From Rahnella sikkimica (GTDB lineage: Bacteria; Pseudomonadota; Gammaproteobacteria; Enterobacterales; Enterobacteriaceae): a stretch of 64,000 nt of DNA. Positions within the stretch are counted from its first letter, which is position 1. Every line of letters starts with the position of its first letter. The stretch lies in contig NZ_CP019062.1 in assembly GCF_002951615.1 (NCBI RefSeq), forward strand, positions 4,340,001-4,404,000. Direction: 5' to 3'. Below, piece after piece: positions 18,501 to 26,715 of this stretch. Made by a program: the position numbers and the translations under genes. The notes beneath the pieces are model-generated. The model was given only the letters and a program-made list of their open reading frames with translations. It searched no databases and had not been told where the DNA came from.

Positions 18501-19148
18501 GAAACGGTCGGTCAGCCCGAGCAGTAACCGGCTGGCAGGCAACGGGCGCGGCAGCACGTCTTCCGCAGTTTCGGGCAGTTGCACGCAGCCTAAAATCCAC
18601 CACGGCCCGGTGGCGTCATTAGCGACAAAATAGTAATGCGGGCTGTTGCGGAGTTCGTCCGGTAACACCTGCCAGAGCTTGCTGAGCGGATGCGCCCCGG
18701 TTTGTTTATCCACACCGCCGCGCGCCAGCCAGAGATTTTCGCTGTGGCTGAACACAATCTGCCCCGGCGGCAGGTGATGAAAATGAATGCTCCGCCCGGC
18801 ATTGTCGTTAAGGATGAGTTCATCGGTGCGGATTTGCAGGCGGATATCTGCCGCCGCAGCCCAGCCGGGGCCGAACATTCCGACGGGCGCAGGCGTATCG
18901 GTTTTATAACTGCTGTAGCTGCGAGAAAGGACAAAAGGCAAAGAAGCGGGCATTGCGATATCGGTCTCGCCGGGAAGGACTTTGGCGCCGAGGGACGGGT
19001 TAACGGGGCTGCCTACCACCACACCGCCGGGGCAAACCGAGCAAGCCACGCCGGTCGGTGCACCAATCATCACGCCCGGCGAGCCCTGAACAATCGGGCC
19101 GCCGATGGCGGTATTATCGAACTGCCGTGCGGCAGGAAATCCGGTCAT
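15573..19148 (-). CDS. rhs: PAAR-Rhs effector with unassigned C-terminal toxin tip
   Basis: This 1191-residue protein has a PAAR-like N-terminus (residues 1 to about 55, starting MTGFPAARQFDNTAIGGP), a DUF6531-type plug (VNPSLGAKVLPGETDI), a long run of YD/RHS repeats that forms the cocoon, and the core end YDPMQGRYITQDPIGL. The self-cleavage motif PNKYIDPRGL fits PxxxxDPxGL and ends at residue 1035. The remaining 156 residues (bases 15573-16043) are the tip: Gly/Ala-rich, mostly uncharged, without a single histidine, and without any nuclease motif I can see. The tip DNA is more AT-rich than the core. It lies 27 bp after vgrG, so it is probably loaded on that spike for type VI delivery. No EagR-type chaperone gene is present. 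Confidence 0.9.
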   Translation of the reverse strand: MTGFPAARQFDNTAIGGPIVQGSPGVMIGAPTGVACSVCPGGVVVGSPVNPSLGAKVLPGETDIAMPASLPFVLSRSYSSYKTDTPAPVGMFGPGWAAAADIRLQIRTDELILNDNAGRSIHFHHLPPGQIVFSHSENLWLARGGVDKQTGAHPLSKLWQVLPDELRNSPHYYFVANDATGPWWILGCVQLPETAEDVLPRPLPASRLLLGLTDRFGNQLNYHRDAEGEFAGQITGVTDSVGRRFRLELMTLPDFKPALNTGWGEDNGVRLSAVWLTKDLAFPDLPTRPLVRYDYTARGELKTVYDRAGEIVRQFDWHSENTGLMIAHRYAGRPATNYVYDAFGKVISQVNPGGLSYEFEYSKNQTRVTDSLGRLRVYHFEGEQGLRRVVRLEQADCNCTQSAFNNRGQLISQTDISGRTTEFHINPANGTLGAILHPGGEKRSQFNYNKQGQLVCSTAPDGRRVSQEYDAFGRLIAETDALHQTRRYHYADDKSAQPCATEDAAGGRQTLEWNAAGLLIAFTDCSGFKTSYRYNRDGQPVEIQHEEGMKTRFAYDARGRRISREDSAGGKTVWEYNAAGDVIAVTRPDGSQSTQTYDERGNPTAQNEGGLTRQTEFDSAGRLMRLVNENGADTKFSYDVMDRLIQEVGFDGRVQSYQYNAAGQMTQMTTGLGDHHYAYTPAGRLNSVSSPDGFLATFTDAAGNRNCTHPDLNTPLADTLPVWYHNRIQRDERYIYEHDKFGNLTEKRPYRAGWREAPRGAISHFSYDQAHRLTRFTTEEDGLIQTQARYICDPLGRRVCKRVTHINPQSGETETQNIWFGWDGDRLVLTENRDTQLHTIYHPNSFVPLLRAEHTRMEDSHRSLAEKLEEENGIALPTELHLRLNEIEKDIRKNRLSDDNQQWLDAVGLKAENLALWLDPMPEGEALKLQLYHCDHLGTPIALINHKTSKVEWSAVMDVWGNAVDIFNPYKLRQSIRMQGQHYDEESGLHYNRHRYYDPMQGRYITQDPIGLRGGWNLYGYGFNKPNKYIDPRGLNGVGSIVNLPGIGEKGSLAISIMQNGASSEDITTAMAPAPTSPIATGECRVTGTVAVGTGLSATASLNEKSGASALWSVPIAAVGLRASATCGLKFRDPDAKDLKVGAGFALGLGEFSIEVVQTSTWPEIYIGFGAGAGPEINLPYTPSVSGPINY

Positions 19149-19175
19149 GAATTAAGTCCTTTTAGTAGTAAAATC

Positions 19176-21326
19176 CTAGACGAACGGAGGAGTAGAGCCA
19201 TTTCTCGGCGTGTTATCGCCAGAGTCTGTTGGGGTTTGCGGCGGCTGTTCCGTCAGGCCGCAGTTGATATTGATGACCGCCGAGTCGCTGTTGACCATCA
19301 ATACTCCCTGCATGTGCAATTTTGTACCGGAGAGGAAGATGCTGCCATCTTTGGTGAGCACGATTTTGGCGCTGCCGCAGCCGAGCTCCAGATGGTCGCC
19401 AGCCGTGTAAATAGCGACTTTGCCGGCGCTTTCCGTTTTACGCTCGCCGACGTTGATCGACATTTTTTGGCCGACGGTAATCCCGTAACTTTTCCCCACC
19501 ATCAGCGTTTTGGCGATACCGATTTGCGAGCCCTGAGTCATTGCGACGGTCGTGTTCATAATGCCGCCCACGCTGACCTGATAGGCCATCCCAACGGACA
19601 AAGTACTGATGACACCCACCGATTCTGTTTTAAAGACGCCGATAGTTTCGGACTGGTTCTGACCGATCTTGACGACCTGATTCGCGGTAATGGTTTCAAT
19701 CTGATTGGCACCGACAGTCTGGATCTGGTTTTTGGCAATGGTAACCGCCTGATTACCGCCCACATTTTCTGTATGGTTTGCCACCACATCCGTCATCCGG
19801 TTGTTCAGTACTTCTGTCTTCATGTCCTTCTGAGCGTGCATAGACAGCAATTCGTTACCTGTCGCATCCTCAAACATCAGCTCATTGAAGCCACTGCCTT
19901 TATAGGTCTGGGAGCGGATCGCCATCTGCGTTTTGGTGCCCGGTAAGCTACCCGGTGAACGGTTGCTGGCATGGTAGGTTCGGCCGGTAATGATTGGCTG
20001 ATCCGGATCGCCGTTGAGGAAGTCGACAATGACCTCTTGCCCGATACGGGGGATGGCGATATTGCCAAATCCGGTGCCTGCCCATGCCTGTGAGACACGT
20101 ATCCAGCATGAGCTGCCGTCATCAGCTTTGTTATAGCGATCCCAGGCAAATTTCACCCGTACGCGGCCATGTTCATCACAAAAAATCTCCTCTCCTGGCG
20201 GACCGGTAACGATGGCAATTTGCGGACCATCGATGCGTGGTTTCGCGAGTGGGGCGGGTCGCCAGGTTGTTGAGGCAGTGATCACTTCGAATTTATTGCT
20301 CAGGGTCGTCCCCTGGCCCTCGCTGCCAATAAGGGCCTGCGGCTGGTGACCGTGCATTTCAGTGGTAACGACCTGCCATTTGGCATTCAGATCTTCGCGG
20401 GGATGATCTGTCAGGGAGAAGCAAACGCCCGGTTGCAATTGCGGCGTATTACTGTTGCCCACGACCACATCGGCATTGTTACGCCAGCCTTCAATCTGAT
20501 AACGGGAAAAATCCTCGCCGTGCTGCTCATCTTTGAAGCGTCCCGGATAATCAAAAATTTCATACATGCCGCGCTGATATTTTAGTGCTGAAGGCTCCTC
20601 CTGATAACGGGCTGCCCAATTGGGGGCAGTGAACGTGTAATCCTGGGTAGTGACCTGAGAAGGTCTGATTTGCGCACTACGGCGGAAATTGTTAATGCAA
20701 TAGGTTTCAGCCTCGGAGGCTGCATTGGGGTTGTAAGGCAATTTCCCCACACTACTCAGCACGCTGCAGCTATCTGAAAAGGTAAGTTTTTGAACGCCAG
20801 ATTGAAGAGATTCTTCTTCGTAAAAAAATATTCCTTCCTCTGCGACCAGACGGGAAATGAAATCGAAATCACTCTCCATAAACTGAACGCAAAATTCGCG
20901 ACGTCCATGGGCTGATCCAAAAAGAGTGTCGTGCTTAGGGATACCCATTTCTTCAAGCAACGGCCTGATAATGGTCGCGACATCTTCATTCTGAAAACTC
21001 CGGCAGTTACGACGATGCGTGCTGCGCCAGAATTCGGGACGAAGGATCATTCGATAAAGTGTCTGATGTTTGCCGGTATCGCCTTGCTCGCAGAACACAA
21101 CAATTCCGCGTACCCGGCGTTTTATTTCTTCACCTTGCCAGATAGTGAGCGTCGCTTTCTCGTCCAGTACCTTTTCGAACCCGATAGCCGGGTCGGTGCT
21201 GGCCAGTGTCAGACGCAGAGTGAAGAGCTCTGAATACGACTGGGAAAGCTCAAAGTTGACTACGGCGAAAGTATTCTCAGGCGTGCTGCCTGCTGTGAAG
21301 GTAAAACGGGTGCCATTAGCCGGCAT
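19176..21326 (-). CDS. vgrG: type VI secretion spike protein VgrG
   Basis: VgrG is the trimeric tip of the type VI secretion tube. This 716-residue copy has the gp27-like N-terminal part (FTFTAGSTPENTF onward), the gp5 OB-fold core near residues 370-470 (CDEHGRVRVKFAWDR, QAWAGTGFGNIAIPRIG), and a beta-helix needle of short repeats such as NQIQTVGANQIETI up to about residue 660. It ends in a Pro/Thr-rich tail (residues 692-716) with no added effector domain. It is the first gene of the vgrG-rhs-immunity unit. No other type VI structural gene is in the window, so it must rely on a system encoded elsewhere. Confidence 0.95.
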   Translation of the reverse strand: MPANGTRFTFTAGSTPENTFAVVNFELSQSYSELFTLRLTLASTDPAIGFEKVLDEKATLTIWQGEEIKRRVRGIVVFCEQGDTGKHQTLYRMILRPEFWRSTHRRNCRSFQNEDVATIIRPLLEEMGIPKHDTLFGSAHGRREFCVQFMESDFDFISRLVAEEGIFFYEEESLQSGVQKLTFSDSCSVLSSVGKLPYNPNAASEAETYCINNFRRSAQIRPSQVTTQDYTFTAPNWAARYQEEPSALKYQRGMYEIFDYPGRFKDEQHGEDFSRYQIEGWRNNADVVVGNSNTPQLQPGVCFSLTDHPREDLNAKWQVVTTEMHGHQPQALIGSEGQGTTLSNKFEVITASTTWRPAPLAKPRIDGPQIAIVTGPPGEEIFCDEHGRVRVKFAWDRYNKADDGSSCWIRVSQAWAGTGFGNIAIPRIGQEVIVDFLNGDPDQPIITGRTYHASNRSPGSLPGTKTQMAIRSQTYKGSGFNELMFEDATGNELLSMHAQKDMKTEVLNNRMTDVVANHTENVGGNQAVTIAKNQIQTVGANQIETITANQVVKIGQNQSETIGVFKTESVGVISTLSVGMAYQVSVGGIMNTTVAMTQGSQIGIAKTLMVGKSYGITVGQKMSINVGERKTESAGKVAIYTAGDHLELGCGSAKIVLTKDGSIFLSGTKLHMQGVLMVNSDSAVININCGLTEQPPQTPTDSGDNTPRNGSTPPFV

Positions 21327-21562
21327 GATGTTAGTCCTTTAACTGAGTGAATCATTGACAGGATGATAGAGTTTTTAAATATTCATAATTTTAATAAATG
21401 TAATTAAATCAATGAATTATTATTGACTCAGCAAAGGTAGACTTGTCGGGTGGGAGCAACCGAGAGGGAGATCACAAAGGGATAAAGAGTTCTGGAAGAT
21501 TGATGTTTTGAAAGACAATAAAATTTCACCCATCAGAAAACTGACGGGTGAAATCTTCCGGC
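21327..21562. other. AT-rich right flank of the island
   Basis: These 236 bp lie between the vgrG start and the right garD repeat. The part at 21350-21440 is strongly AT-rich and probably holds the vgrG promoter. A terminator-like hairpin is at 21511-21554. No gene was seen. Confidence 0.5.
21511..21554 (-). terminator. hairpin terminator after garD
   Basis: The arms ATTTCACCC (21523-21531) and GGGTGAAAT (21546-21554) enclose a second stem TCAG/CTGA with an AAAA loop. On the minus strand the stem is followed by TTTTATTGTCTTT, which suits termination of garD transcription about 20 bp after its stop. Confidence 0.75.
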
Positions 21563-21609
21563 AAACATTAAAACTCAGGTCACCGGAGCCGGGTTGAATA
21601 CGGCGAGGG
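21563..21609. repeat. 47-bp direct repeat, right copy (native garD 3' end)
   Basis: It is identical to 14977-15023. Here the repeat covers the last eleven sense codons of garD, its TGA and 12 bases of trailer. Confidence 0.93.
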
Positions 21610-23146
21610 CGTTATGGATACCCCAGGTGTCGGACCAGGTTTTCTTGCGGCCGCTGGCGATGTCCAGAATAAAGTGGAACAACTCCCAGCCGACGTCTTC
21701 GATGGTGGCATCGCCGGTGGCAATAGTGCCCGCGTTGATGTCCATCAGGTCATGCCAGCGGTTGGCGAGCGTGGTGCGCGTCGCCATCTTAATGACCGGC
21801 ACTGCCAGCAGGCCGTAGGGTGTCCCGCGACCGGTGGTAAATACCTGAACGGTAATGCCTGAAGCCAGTTGCTGGGTTCCGCAGACAAAATCGCTGGCAG
21901 GCGTGGCGGCGTAAATCAGGCCTTTTTTTGTCGGTCGCTGTCCGGGTGACAACACTTCCGAGATGGCGCTGGTGCCGGATTTGGCAATCGAGCCCAAGGC
22001 TTTTTCGACCACGTTCGCGAGGCCGCCTTTTTTATTGCCCGGCGACGGGTTGGCGCTGCGGTCAGTCTGACCCATCGACAGGTAATTATCGTACCAGGCC
22101 ATTTCTTCCAGCAGGCGTTTGCCGACATCCACATCCGCCGCGCGCGGTGTCAGCAGATGAATGGCGTCGCGGACTTCGGTCACTTCCGAGAACATCACGG
22201 TCGCGCCGCAGCGCACCAGCAGGTCGGACGCAAAGCCGACCGCCGGATTCGCCGTGACGCCGGAGAACGCGTCGCTGCCGCCACATTGTGTGCCGACGAC
22301 CAGATCCGACGCCGGGCAGGTTTCGCGCTGGCGACGGTTCAGGCGTTCCAGATGGAACTGCGCGACGGTGAGAATGTCGTCCACCATTGACTGGAAGCCG
22401 ACGTGCTGTTCATCCTGCAAACGCACGATGTGGGTGTCATCGAGAGAAATCGCCTGCACGTCCGGTGTACCTTCCAGCAGACGTTCCGGCTGCAATTTCT
22501 CGCAACCCAGCCCGACCACCATCACTTCGCCACCAAAATTCGGGTTCAGCGCCAGATTGTGGATCGTACGGATCGGCACAATGGCGGCAGGTGCGTTGAT
22601 TGCTACGCCGCAGCCGTAAAGGTGATTGAGCGCGACAACGCCGTCGACGTTGGGGAATTTGGGCAATAAATCACGTTCGATGATTTTCACCACGTAATCC
22701 ACCACGCCCGCAACGCAGTGAACGCTGGTGGTGATCCCCAGAAGATTTTTCGTGCCCACGCTGCCGTCGGCGTTGCGATAACCTTCAAAGGTGTAGCCTT
22801 CCAGCGGTGGCAACAGTGGCGGAACGCGTGTCGCCAGTGGCAGGCTGCTGAGTTCCGGTGCAACCGGCAGTTCCACCAGGGATTCATCAATCCAGCCGCC
22901 TTGCGCGATGTCACGCACGGCATAACCAATGACTTCGCCATAACGAATAATATCGCCACCTTTCGCAATCGGGGCTAAAGCGACTTTGTGACCTTGCGGG
23001 ATGTGTTCAATTAATTCCAGACCGTTAGAAAATCGGGTGCCGGCCTTTAAACCATTGTCATTCACAATAATAGCGACGTTGTCGCTTTCGTGAACTTTTA
23101 TAAAAAGCGCGTCGGTTGCATGTTCTTTATCTTTATTACGTGACAT
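21575..23146 (-). CDS. garD: galactarate dehydratase
   Basis: GarD removes water from galactarate (mucate) to give 5-dehydro-4-deoxy-D-glucarate, the first step of galactarate use. It is 523 residues, equal to E. coli, and very similar: a SAF-like N-terminal domain ([18 protein letters not shown]), then the UxaA-type catalytic part with [26 protein letters not shown] and [17 protein letters not shown]. The family uses iron. The ATG follows GGAGACAGTT. It is divergent from garLRK across a shared control region. Its 3' end is duplicated on the far side of the Rhs island. Confidence 0.96.
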   Translation of the reverse strand: MSRNKDKEHATDALFIKVHESDNVAIIVNDNGLKAGTRFSNGLELIEHIPQGHKVALAPIAKGGDIIRYGEVIGYAVRDIAQGGWIDESLVELPVAPELSSLPLATRVPPLLPPLEGYTFEGYRNADGSVGTKNLLGITTSVHCVAGVVDYVVKIIERDLLPKFPNVDGVVALNHLYGCGVAINAPAAIVPIRTIHNLALNPNFGGEVMVVGLGCEKLQPERLLEGTPDVQAISLDDTHIVRLQDEQHVGFQSMVDDILTVAQFHLERLNRRQRETCPASDLVVGTQCGGSDAFSGVTANPAVGFASDLLVRCGATVMFSEVTEVRDAIHLLTPRAADVDVGKRLLEEMAWYDNYLSMGQTDRSANPSPGNKKGGLANVVEKALGSIAKSGTSAISEVLSPGQRPTKKGLIYAATPASDFVCGTQQLASGITVQVFTTGRGTPYGLLAVPVIKMATRTTLANRWHDLMDINAGTIATGDATIEDVGWELFHFILDIASGRKKTWSDTWGIHNALAVFNPAPVT

Positions 23147-23273
23147 AACTGTCTCCGCTTTATTAAATATTCCGAAAAAACGCTTCGGTTAATTCTCTGA
23201 ACGTTCCGCTGACACTCTTGCTGTCCGTACAGAAGAGGGAGTTCATTATAAAGGACTGATACCGGAAGCTCAT

Positions 23274-23287
23274 TGTGCAACTGACCA
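23274..23287 (-). promoter_or_regulatory. operator-like palindrome, garD side
   Basis: TGTGC-AACT-GACCA is an imperfect copy of the perfect palindrome on the garL side. Its intact half faces garD, and its edge lies 23 bp upstream of the garD -10 hexamer. It is a candidate activator site, by family knowledge most likely CdaR, the sugar-diacid activator. Confidence 0.5.
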
Positions 23288-23335
23288 GCATTTCGCCTGC
23301 AGAGCGTCATTCTGTGGGGCAGGTGACAGATTAAA

Positions 23336-23351
23336 CGTGATGAATATCACC
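23336..23351. promoter_or_regulatory. CRP-like site in gar control region
   Basis: CGTGATGAATATCACC contains the perfect core GTGA-N6-TCAC. It lies about 95 bp upstream of the garD -10 and about 140 bp upstream of the garL -10, so it could serve either unit. Catabolite control of diacid use would fit. Confidence 0.55.
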
Positions 23352-23450
23352 CTTTGTTTTACGGGGATATCAGGTTTTCACAATCTGTGATTCTCCTCCC
23401 ACGCTGATGTGTGAATGCAAAAGAATAGTCACAATAACATTACTCATTCT

Positions 23451-23464
23451 TGTGCGATTGCACA
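23451..23464 (+). promoter_or_regulatory. operator-like palindrome, garL side
   Basis: TGTGC-GATT-GCACA is a perfect inverted repeat whose right edge is 23 bp upstream of the TATACT hexamer at 23488. There is no good -35 hexamer at the normal spacing, as expected for an activator-dependent promoter. Confidence 0.6.
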
Positions 23465-23645
23465 GTGTTATTTTGAGCCCTGTTTTTTATACTGTATTGG
23501 CTCTCCGGAGGCGGTGTGGAATACCCTGTGGGTTAATTTAAGGGAAGGATAAACGCACGGGTTTCGGTGTTTATATAAATTTTTCGCAGGGGGATAATAT
23601 AAGTTTTAAAAATAAAACATTATTCCAAACTTAACGAGGTTAGCT

Positions 23646-24416
23646 ATGAGTGATCAAATGATTCCAAACCGGTTCCGTCAGGACTTATTGCAGGGGAAAA
23701 CCCTGATTGGCTGCTGGTCAGCGCTGTGTAGCCCGATCTCCACTGAAGTGCTTGGCGTGGCGGGTTTTGACTGGCTACTGCTGGATGGCGAACACGCGCC
23801 GAATGATGTGACGACGTTTGTTCCGCAACTGATGGCGCTGAAAGGCAGCCGCAGCGCGCCGGTTGTGCGCCCGCAATTTAACGATCCTGTCGTCATCAAA
23901 CGGCTGCTGGATATCGGTTTCTATAACTTCCTGATCCCGTTCGTTGAAACGCAGGAACAGGCAGAACGAGCCGTGGCGTCTACCCGTTATCCGCCCGCGG
24001 GGATCCGCGGCGTTTCTGTTTCTCATCGCAGCAATATGTTCGGCACCGTGCCGGATTACTTCACCCGCATTAACGACAACATCGCGGTAATGGTGCAGAT
24101 CGAAAGTCAGCAAGGTGTCGACAATCTTGACGCAATAGCGGCTGTCGATGGCATCGACGGCATTTTTGTCGGCCCGAGCGATCTGGCTGCGGCCATGGGG
24201 CACCTCGGCAATGCCGGGCACCCGGATGTTCAGGCGGCAATCCGCCACATTTTTGAACGTGCAAAAGCACACGGAAAAGCCAGCGGCATTCTGGCGCCGG
24301 TTGAAGCGGATGCGCGTCGCTATCTGGACTGGGGCGCAACGTTTGTTGCCGTCGGCAGTGATTTAGGCGTTTTCCGCGCCGGTACTCAGGCGCTGTGCGA
24401 TCGCTTCACTCAGTGA
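23646..24416 (+). CDS. garL: 5-keto-4-deoxy-D-glucarate aldolase
   Basis: GarL splits 5-dehydro-4-deoxy-D-glucarate into pyruvate and tartronate semialdehyde. It is a class II, magnesium-dependent HpcH/HpaI-family aldolase of 256 residues, the same as E. coli. The catalytic base H50 ([11 protein letters not shown]), R75 and the metal ligands E153 (QIESQQGV) and D179 (VGPSDLAA) are all present. It opens garL-garR-garK, with 37 bp to garR. An MFS transporter gene garP, which precedes garL in E. coli, is absent here. Confidence 0.96.
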   Translation: MSDQMIPNRFRQDLLQGKTLIGCWSALCSPISTEVLGVAGFDWLLLDGEHAPNDVTTFVPQLMALKGSRSAPVVRPQFNDPVVIKRLLDIGFYNFLIPFVETQEQAERAVASTRYPPAGIRGVSVSHRSNMFGTVPDYFTRINDNIAVMVQIESQQGVDNLDAIAAVDGIDGIFVGPSDLAAAMGHLGNAGHPDVQAAIRHIFERAKAHGKASGILAPVEADARRYLDWGATFVAVGSDLGVFRAGTQALCDRFTQ

Positions 24417-24453
24417 ACCGGTCTCATCACATCAATATAAAGAGGATACCCGA

Positions 24454-25338
24454 ATGAAAATTGGCTTTATTGGTTTAGGCATCATGGGCAAACCTATGAG
24501 CAAAAACCTGCTGAAAGCAGGTTATGAGGTTGTCGTGATGGACCGTAATCAGGACGCGGTCGGCGAAGTGGTAAAACTGGGCGCAACGTCTGCGGAGACA
24601 CCGAAAGCCGTCGCTGCGCTCTCAGACGTCATCATCACCATGCTGCCGAACTCACCGCAGGTCAAAGAAGTGGCGCTGGGTGAAAATGGTCTGATTGAAG
24701 GCGCGCGTCCGGGCACGATTTTCATCGACATGAGCTCTATCGCACCGCTGGCCAGCCGTGAAATAAGTCAGGCATTAGCCGCGAAACAAATCGCGATGCT
24801 GGATGCGCCGGTTTCCGGCGGCGAACCGAAAGCCATCGACGGCACCATGTCCGTCATGGTTGGCGGGGATAAAGCAGTCTTCGACAAATGCTTCGAGATT
24901 ATGAAATCCATGGCCGGTTCCGTGGTGCATACCGGTGATATTGGCGCAGGCAACGTCACCAAACTGGCGAATCAGGTCATTGTGGCGCTGAACATCGCGG
25001 CGATGTCTGAAGCGCTGGTGCTGGCGACCAAAGCGGGTGTGAATCCTGATTTGGTTTTCCAGGCCATTCGCGGTGGTCTGGCAGGAAGTACGGTTCTGGA
25101 AGCAAAAGCGCCGATGGTGATGGATCGCAATTTCAAACCGGGATTCCGTATCGATCTGCATATCAAAGATTTAGCCAATGCGCTGGACACTTCTCATGGC
25201 GTCGGCGCGCAACTGCCTCTGACCTCGCTGGTCATGGAAATGATGCAGGCATTGAAAGCGGATGGTCACGGGCAATCTGACCATAGCGCCATTGCACGCT
25301 ATTATGAAACCTTAGCGAAGGTTGAAGTTACCCGTTAG
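24454..25338 (+). CDS. garR: tartronate semialdehyde reductase
   Basis: GarR (2-hydroxy-3-oxopropionate reductase) reduces tartronate semialdehyde to D-glycerate with NADH. It belongs to the beta-hydroxyacid dehydrogenase family and has 294 residues, as in E. coli. The Rossmann motif is GLGIMGKPMS (residues 7-16), the substrate-binding block is DAPVSGGEPKA (from 117), and the catalytic lysine is K170 in GNVTKLANQ. It is the middle gene of the garLRK operon, with an AGAGGAT ribosome site. Confidence 0.96.
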   Translation: MKIGFIGLGIMGKPMSKNLLKAGYEVVVMDRNQDAVGEVVKLGATSAETPKAVAALSDVIITMLPNSPQVKEVALGENGLIEGARPGTIFIDMSSIAPLASREISQALAAKQIAMLDAPVSGGEPKAIDGTMSVMVGGDKAVFDKCFEIMKSMAGSVVHTGDIGAGNVTKLANQVIVALNIAAMSEALVLATKAGVNPDLVFQAIRGGLAGSTVLEAKAPMVMDRNFKPGFRIDLHIKDLANALDTSHGVGAQLPLTSLVMEMMQALKADGHGQSDHSAIARYYETLAKVEVTR

Positions 25339-25458
25339 TCTGCGGTGGCAGCGTGGCCGAGAATCGTCAAACAGGCCGCGTTTCCCTTCAGGCAGGATGC
25401 AAAACTGACAGGACGCTTTCCCACATCGGCGCGTGCAGTTTATGAAGGTAATGACTTT

Positions 25459-26598
25459 ATGAAAATAGTGATCGCACCGGATTCATACAAAGAAAGTTTG
25501 TCTGCTTTGGATGTGGCAAAAGCCATCGAGAGTGGTTTCCGTGAGATTTTCCCGGAGGCAGAGTACGTTAAGCTGCCGGTCGCTGACGGCGGCGAAGGCA
25601 CTGTCGAAGCGATGGTGGCGGCAACCGGAGGCCGTGTGGTTAAGGTAAATGTCACCGGGCCGCTGGGCACGCCCCTTGAAGCTTTCTTCGGGCTTTCAGG
25701 CGATGAGAAAATCGCTTTCATCGAGATGGCGGCGGCCAGCGGGCTGGAAAGTGTGCCTGCCGCGCAGCGCAATCCTCTGAAAACGACCTCTTACGGGACG
25801 GGCGAGCTTATCCATTCTGCGCTCGACCATGGCGTGAAACATTGCATTATTGGCATCGGCGGCAGCGCTACCAACGATGGCGGGGCAGGCATGATGCAGG
25901 CGCTGGGCGCAAAACTGTTGACCAAAGAGGGCAAGCAAATTGGTCAGGGTGGCGGCGAGCTGGAGAAACTGCACCATATCGATATCAGCGAACTGGACCC
26001 CAGAATTAAAAAATGTCGCTTTGAAGTGGCCTGTGATGTCACCAATCCGCTGACCGGGAAAGACGGTGCTTCTGCGATCTTCGGGCCGCAAAAAGGCGCG
26101 ACGCCGGAAATGATCGAGCAACTCGACGGCTATTTGCATCATTATGCGCGGGTGATCAAAAAGGATCTGGGCATCGATGTTGAGCATGTTCCGGGGGCCG
26201 GCGCGGCAGGGGGCATGGGTGCGGCGTTGTTCGGTTTCTGCCATGCAGAACTTCGTCAGGGCATTGAAATCGTGACCGACGCGCTGGGTCTCGATGCGCT
26301 GGTGAAAGATGCCACGCTGGTGATCACCGGTGAAGGCCGGATCGACAGCCAGAGCATCAACGGCAAAGTGCCGATTGGTGTGGCGCGGGTCGCTAAACGC
26401 TATAACAAACCCGTCATTGGTATCGCAGGCAGCCTGACCAAAGATGTGGATGTCGTTTACAGCCACGGTCTGGACGCCGTTTTCAGCGTGCTTTACAGCG
26501 TGTGTACGCTGGAAGACGCGCTGAAAAATGCCGCAGACAACCTGCGCAAATCTGCACGCAATATCGCCGCCACCATTAAGTTATCGCAAAACCTCTAG
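25459..26598 (+). CDS. garK: glycerate 2-kinase
   Basis: GarK phosphorylates D-glycerate to 2-phosphoglycerate, which enters glycolysis at enolase. It is 379 residues (E. coli 381), of the glycerate kinase type 1 family, with KIVIAPDSYKESLSA at the N-terminus, the glycine-rich GIGGSATNDGGAGM near residue 130 and GEGRIDSQS near 290. I chose the ATG at 25459 because it gives the conserved N-terminus; an in-frame start 38 codons upstream lies in non-homologous sequence. It is the last gene of garLRK and ends before a strong terminator. Confidence 0.94.
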   Translation: MKIVIAPDSYKESLSALDVAKAIESGFREIFPEAEYVKLPVADGGEGTVEAMVAATGGRVVKVNVTGPLGTPLEAFFGLSGDEKIAFIEMAAASGLESVPAAQRNPLKTTSYGTGELIHSALDHGVKHCIIGIGGSATNDGGAGMMQALGAKLLTKEGKQIGQGGGELEKLHHIDISELDPRIKKCRFEVACDVTNPLTGKDGASAIFGPQKGATPEMIEQLDGYLHHYARVIKKDLGIDVEHVPGAGAAGGMGAALFGFCHAELRQGIEIVTDALGLDALVKDATLVITGEGRIDSQSINGKVPIGVARVAKRYNKPVIGIAGSLTKDVDVVYSHGLDAVFSVLYSVCTLEDALKNAADNLRKSARNIAATIKLSQNL

Positions 26599-26615
26599 GC
26601 GAAAGCAGTCCACAT

Positions 26616-26654
26616 AAAAAACCGGCGTTAAGGCCCAGCCTGCGCCGGTTTTTG
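26616..26654 (+). terminator. terminator after garK
   Basis: The arms ACCGGCG and CGCCGGT are flanked by an A-run and a T-run (TTTTTGTATTTT), a textbook intrinsic terminator that ends garLRK. Confidence 0.88.
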
Positions 26655-26715
26655 TATTTTATTTGCGGCGATTTTACGTTAGGTTCTAGAGACATTTGCC
26701 AATGAGAAAACACGC

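Larger units (their letters stand above)
15024..21562. other. Rhs/VgrG accessory island inserted at garD 3' end
   Basis: This 6.5-kb segment lies between two identical 47-bp copies of the garD terminus and interrupts what is otherwise exbD facing garD. It carries vgrG, rhs, a small membrane-protein gene and a broken small ORF, all on the minus strand. Its outer parts (15024-15570 and 21340-21520) are visibly AT-rich compared with the flanks. No integrase, transposase or other mobility gene is visible, so how it moved is open. Confidence 0.7.
23147..23645. promoter_or_regulatory. garD/garL divergent control region
   Basis: This 499-bp region controls the divergent garD and garLRK units. It contains a TATAAT-like -10 for garD (23250-23245, minus strand), a TATACT -10 for garL (23488-23493), one operator-like palindrome 23 bp upstream of each, and a CRP-like site between them. 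The garL leader would be about 145 nt. No gene is visible inside it. Confidence 0.65.
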
